In this document: one piece after another, positions 58,861 through 64,000 of the stretch
How the letters are laid out: the number at the start of each line of letters is the position of its first letter
Numbering within the stretch: the first letter of the stretch is position 1
Assembly (NCBI RefSeq): GCF_030463565.1
Contig: NC_134643.1
Span: 123,982,309 to 124,046,308, forward strand
Origin: Pelecanus crispus
Taxonomy: Eukaryota > Chordata > Aves > Pelecaniformes > Pelecanidae
Reading direction: 5' to 3'
Length of the DNA stretch: 64,000 bases
The notes under the pieces: generated by a model
Seen by the model: the letters and a program-made list of their open reading frames with translations, nothing else
What the model was told of the DNA's origin: nothing
Databases searched by the model: none
Made by a program: the position numbers and the translations under genes

Positions 58861-61085
58861 CTTCTTCCTCTTGCTATGATCAGTAGGGACAGCAGTTAAC
58901 ATTTTCCGAAGCACCAAAAGGGATTTAGGAGCTTTTATCTTTTTACGTTGCTGTTGCTTGAGCTCCTACATCTCTTGCAAATCTCTGAAAATTTTATACA
59001 CACAAGGACCCTGAGAGTCTAAACTGCAGAGATCTTATGTGTAGGGAAGAGGTGTTCCCAATTGCTGGGCTCATCTTCAAAAAGGAATGTGGTTTAATTA
59101 AAAGCAAGAACTTAGTATGCCATCTCCCCCTGATGTATTTGCCATCAGAAACCAGGTGATAGGCACTTTCCCTGAGAAAAGATAAAGTAATTGAAATATC
59201 TCCCATCCTCCTAAAGCTCAGGCAAGATGACAGATTGTTGATTAGCTTCTCCTTGGAGCTGACTCACAGCCCCACTGTGGAGGGTTCAGTAGTTTACTTG
59301 GCTCCTCTGCTTCATGCTGAGAAAAAAAACAGAAAGTCCTTTGTGTGGGGAAGTATCCCAGAAGACAGGGAATAACTTTTTCCAAAACAGTTAAGTACTG
59401 TAGGAGCTACATCCTTTCCATAATAGTCCATACCACAGGATTCAGCAGAAATATTCACAGTGTGCCTCTCACTGTATATTTAAGCAGCAAATACTCCATA
59501 AAAACTCCAGTACACACAGCAAATTCTATTCTTGTTTTCCTTAAATTCAAGCTTTGTTTTTTCCTTTTCAGTTATCTGGAGATTCAACTGAAGGAGTTGT
59601 GGATGAAGACATAGAGGCACACAGCTCCTCGTATTGAGAAGAGGTGATGAAAAGAAAATAAAGCTCCTTGGAGGTGAGGATTGTAGAACTTGGATATGAA
59701 GCAAGCAGTGCTGGGATAAGGAATAATGAAAGCTACCATCTGGGAGTGAAAAGGGAAAGTGATAGGACATACAGAGCCCTTCCCACAAGGAAAGAGGATA
59801 AAGTTCCTGAAGCAGAGAGGCGGGGAAGGGAGATGTGCAGCGATACAGGGGATGGAGGGCAAGAGCTCAAGATGTGTGAAAAACATTTGGCCTGCAAAGA
59901 TGTTGTCCCTCTCCCCCGGTTCCTTTTTGTAGTTGTTCCCCAATGACTCACACATCTCTTTTTGCGTCTCTCTCAGGGTCTTTTCCTCATATAACATGCT
60001 GAATTTGAAACATCTTGAAAACCAACGGAGGCAAAAGTATCACCATTGCTGTGGCTCAAACTGAGAGAAATGTAAAGGACAGACTTCAAAATCAACAGGA
60101 TACATTTCTGGGTTCCCTATCAGAAAGGTGTTTTGATTAGGCGCTTGCATGAACCTGAAAAATAGGATCTTACCATCCTGCAAAATGGCAAGGAAGAAAT
60201 AGTAAGTGCTGATTTCTCTTAGATGAGTCTGGTGTGGTAGAAAAAAATCAAACCCAGCCTATTTCTCCTGCCATATAGCTGTTGACTTCTGATTTTACAC
60301 TGTATGTTTCTTAACAACTTGTTCAAAAAACCTTTCAAGAATCTTCTAAGAAGTGGTTTGGATCTAAACAATTCATTTGTTTTGAGAATTAAGTGTTCTT
60401 GTCTCAATCATGTGAATAGACAAAGGGACCCACCCTGCAGTCCAAGAAAGTGGAGTTTCACTCTTTAATGTAAGTCTTGTGACTGACTGAACTGACCTGC
60501 GTTTCATACACTGCATGTTGTCATGTTCCACATTTGTCCTAAACCCACCTTTTGCAGTCCATTTGAAAAACTCATTTTAATTCAACAAGAAGCAGATGTA
60601 ATTCCTTCTACCTTATTTATTGTTACTGACCGATACTTCACTACACAAACAGCAAACTGAAACCAGTAAGGTAACATAGCAAAAGCTGGGACCTTCTGGG
60701 TTGGTTTCCCATCAAGGAATGCACATTGATGTTACAGAGGTGAGTAGAGCTGCCTTACAAGCAGTTGACCCACATTCAGTTCCCAGCTGGTGGAAACTCA
60801 TGGTATCTTTCTTGCAGTTACTCTGTGACAGGTTTAGCTTTCTTGGGGGGATGAGATGGTGGTGGGAAAGGAGCAAGGAGGGCAGCTGGTGGCACAGAAC
60901 CCAAGTATTTTCTTTCTACAGCTTGTTTCATGTAAACTGTAAACTTCATTTTGTGACTAGAAATGGTTACAAACAGGCAATTCTGTTGTAGGAAATTCAG
61001 CCCAAATACCAGGTTAGGTCTGTGTGGAACTGCCCAACATTTAACTCAATAGACTGAGGCAGAAGACATGACCCCTTGCTTTTTG
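58861..61085. other. No recognised gene
   Basis: About 2.2 kb without an exon or repeat I can name. Open frames up to 137 codons on both strands around 59580-60000 are uninformative. Confidence 0.5.
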
Positions 61086-61768
61086 AATCATAGAATCATA
61101 GATTCATAGAATCGTTTAGTTTGGAAAAGACCTTTAAGATCATCCAGTCCAACCATTAACCTACACTACCAAGTCTACTCTAAACCAATCAAGGGTAGAC
61201 TAGACTAAACCATGTCACAAAGTGCCACATCTACCCGTTTTTTGAACACTTCCAGGGATGGGGACTCCACCACCTCTCTGGGCAGCCTGTTCCAATTCTT
61301 GACCACCCTTTCCGTAAAGAAATTTTTCCTAATTTCCAACCTAAACCTCCCCTGGCGCAGCTTAAGCCAATTTCCTCTTATCCTATCGCTAACTACTTGG
61401 GAGAAGAGACCAACACCCACCTCACTACAACCTCCTTTCAGGTAGTTGTAGAGAGCCATAAGGTCTCCCCTCAGCCTCCTCTTCTCTAGGCTAAACAGTC
61501 CCAGTTCCCTCAGTCGCTCCTCATAAGGCCTGTGCTCCAGACCCTTCACCAGCTTTGTTGCCCTTCTCTGAACACGCTCCAGCACCTCAATGTCTTTCTT
61601 GTATTGAGGGGCCCAAAACTGGACACAGTATTCCAGGTGCGGCCTCACCAGTGCCGAGTACAGGGGCACAATCACCTCCCTGCTCCTGCTGGCCACGGTA
61701 TTCCTGATACAAGCCAGGATGCTGTTGGCCTTCTTGGCCACCTGGACACACTGCTGGCTCATGTTCAG
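61086..61768 (-). mobile_element. CR1 LINE, 5'-truncated, young copy
   Basis: The 3' tail lies on the left (AATCATAGAATCATAGATTC, then TTTGGAAAAGACCTTTAAGA). The antisense frame is open from the truncation near 61768 to the stop near 61205 and encodes the last 185 residues of CR1 ORF2. It matches the copy at 9.1 kb at 173 of 185 residues, so both belong to the same subfamily, and they share orientation. Confidence 0.95.
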
Positions 61769-64000
61769 AAAGAGCCCCCCTCAAAGGACAACTCCATCAC
61801 AAGGCCAACAACTGCAGAGGTTTTCTTTAAAGACTGTGCAGAGCTGGTAGACTAAGCCAAAGAACTTACAAAACTAAGTGAAACAGTAGCATATGGTGAA
61901 TTCTCCCGTAAATATGTTACACACTGTGATGATGGGCAGAATCTTACCTGGCTGAAAAAGGGTACGAATCCTGTTGCTTCATAATGAGCATCACTTTGAA
62001 TGCAATAACCAGAAAATATTATTACAGTTATAAGAAATGCCTCACTGCCAACAAAACAAAAATGCCAGGCTTCAGGCTGCAGTAGGCAACAGCACACCAC
62101 TGCATATGTCTAAGGACCATAGCACAAACTGGAGTCTGCTGGACACACACCAGTAGTGGGTAATAGAAGTCATCTGCATCAAGAGAAGTTCCAGCAGCAG
62201 CTTTTTCATATAGTCTGTTCTTGCTGAAACCAATGGGAAAGGTACTGTTGCCTTCCTCATCTAATTTTCTTATTCAGAACAATTTCGGAAAGCTCCACTT
62301 CTCAACGACTGGCATTTGTATGGCATCCAAAAACAAGCCATAGGAAAGAGCACTGAGCAATTTGCTATGAGGCCTGCCTCTCTATCTGACTTAATGGATA
62401 GCAAAAGGATAATGTTGAGCTGAATAATAGTTAACAACATTCTGGGTTTTGTGTGACTAAGAGCAACACTTTGGTGGTTGCTGAGTATTGCAAATGGAGG
62501 CTTCAAGCCAGTTCTTTATAAACAGCTTATTCTAGCAACATGGTGCTGATAAGTAGTGCTAATAAGGGAATCTTTACAAGAATGCTAAAACTCACAGCCT
62601 GGGATTGAATTCATGTCCTCAAACACTGTAAGTGGATCCTCCTATATAATAAGGATTTTTACAAATCACCTTCTTCCTCTTGGGAGAAGGAGGAATATGA
62701 GAAACCCCTTAACTACCACCACTACTAAGCACACACTTCAATTTGCTTTCCAACAGGAAAGGATTTAAGGATCTGCCTTTTCTTTCACACAAATTAATTA
62801 TCGTCTCTTTTTATCTTTAAGCAAACTTAGACTAGACCCAAGGAGAACTACAAAAATATTATACTGCAAAGGCAATATTGACATAATTTTTAAAGCTGTA
62901 AAAGTCAAGCAATATGGAATGAAGGTTGAAAAGCTGTCTTTACCTCATCGGTCAAAAACAGGGATTTATGACAGCGCCTACTGCCTGCAAAAGGAAGGGT
63001 AAGGAATAATAGCTCTCACTCAAGCTCATGATGTGTTATATTCTGGGAGATGAACAGAAATAATGGGTTTGGTTTTATTTCCCCTTACTTTCCTCTGAGA
63101 CTGACAGTGAAAGGAATTAAAGTCTTCTCTGTAGGATCTAACTGGTTCAAGTCTTCTTCCTCTTGCACCCTTTATCCAGGTATGTAATGACAGACAGTTA
63201 AATACTTCCATTAGCATTATCTTCATAAATAACTTTAACCACACACATTTCATATCACATACATGGATTTTATGTGTGTGGATGAGTAAGTGTGCTGATG
63301 AACAAATGTTCTTTTTCTACAGAATTTAAGATTTGAGCTTTAAAATTTGATACAGAACAGAAAACCTCAAGTTTTGCAGCAGGTGCTTTTAGCCCACACC
63401 AAGAATTTCAATAGATAATATTGCAGAAAGATTAGATGCAGCATGGGAGGCACCAGAAATGAAGTTCAAATGTTATCTTTGTTACAGGCCTTGCAACCTT
63501 CAAAGATTTAAAGTCAAGGCTACAAGCAGGTAAAGAGAGGTGTCCCCACCTGTTTGGGCTGCTAAGATGGAGCAGGGAGAGTCCCCAGCTCTGCCTCACT
63601 GGGAATTTAAATGCAGAAGAGAGTGGGGAGAAGTAGGTTGAGACTTAGTCTTTCTATATTTTGGGGAAGCAGGTTAGCGGAGGGAGAGTGTAGACCGTGT
63701 GAAAAATTATGCCATTTACTTACGTCTCCTTGTAAGGGCTCCAATTAAAGTAGGAGTTTTGAAGTTCCCTGGTATTCCAGCTGTGGTTGCCTTAACTGAG
63801 CATAGCCAAGCTGCTTTGTAGCTGGAGTGAAAGCTCATATGCATATGGTATTGGTTCTCAGGTCCTTTTATGCTGGATAATGTTTGCTTTTTATTCTTCC
63901 CAGAAGAATCTGAAACAGAAAGGGTTGGTTTTTTGGGGGTATTTTTTTGTGCGCTGCCCAAAGGCTTACCTCTTTTGGGGCAATTAAACAGATGAAGTCC
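61769..64000. other. No recognised gene to the window end
   Basis: AT-rich unique-looking DNA. No exon of the next expected gene (SIM2 in the human order) was recognised. Confidence 0.5.

Noticed and set aside
61532..61855. 107-codon plus-strand frame
   Set aside because: It is antisense to the CR1 copy and resembles the equivalent antisense frame in the 9.1 kb copy.
1..64000. tRNA, rRNA, CRISPR array or bacterial-type operon
   Set aside because: No cloverleaf with A and B boxes, no rRNA core, no regularly spaced repeats, and the gene structure is clearly vertebrate.

Overview
This window looks like vertebrate nuclear DNA, most probably from a bird. Genes are sparse, short exons are separated by GT-AG introns, and the interspersed repeats are typical avian ones: CR1 LINE 3' ends with the ATTCTATG-type tail, and two solo LTRs of endogenous retroviruses. 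Two protein genes are recognisable, CHAF1B (plus strand) and CLDN14 (minus strand). They face each other tail to tail, as in the human chromosome 21 CHAF1B-CLDN14 interval. I infer a bird from the repeat mix and cannot name the species.

1-9.1 kb holds the 3' two thirds of CHAF1B, the p60 WD40 subunit of chromatin assembly factor 1. Eight exons (795-8297) join into one open frame of 379 codons plus stop, followed by about 0.8 kb of 3' UTR with poly(A) signals. The N-terminal exons lie left of the window. A 1.4 kb CR1 element with an unbroken reverse-transcriptase C-terminal frame sits just past the poly(A) signals (about 9110-10540, minus).

10.5-38.4 kb is intergenic. It contains CR1 fragments, a 1.1 kb solo LTR with an internal GC-rich minisatellite (26669-27780), an isolated CpG-rich patch (about 29160-29690) and simple repeats. 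It also contains a roughly 60 bp piece of CHAF1B exonic sequence fused to a CR1 tail (12714-12847), which looks like a chimeric retrocopy. Three short exon-like segments (11206, 14847, 19027) have phases compatible with CHAF1B splicing but are unproven.

38.4-39.4 kb holds the complete single coding exon of CLDN14 (38608-39318, minus), with a likely 3' splice site in its 5' UTR near 39436. From 39.4 kb to the end no coding exon is recognised. This part is probably CLDN14 5' intron or upstream DNA. It carries a 564 bp solo LTR with a perfect 5 bp target duplication (53225-53788), old LINE relics, palindromic MITE-like remnants and a second young CR1 (61086-61768). That CR1 is in the same orientation as the one at 9.1 kb, so near-identical direct repeats bracket CLDN14.

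The two genes are not functionally linked: one assembles chromatin behind replication forks and the other seals tight junctions. I found no RNA gene, CRISPR array or dedicated novel system. The most unusual items are the CHAF1B-CR1 chimera, a frame-threatening CCAG repeat in a CHAF1B exon, the CR1 pair around CLDN14, and the orphan CpG-rich patch.
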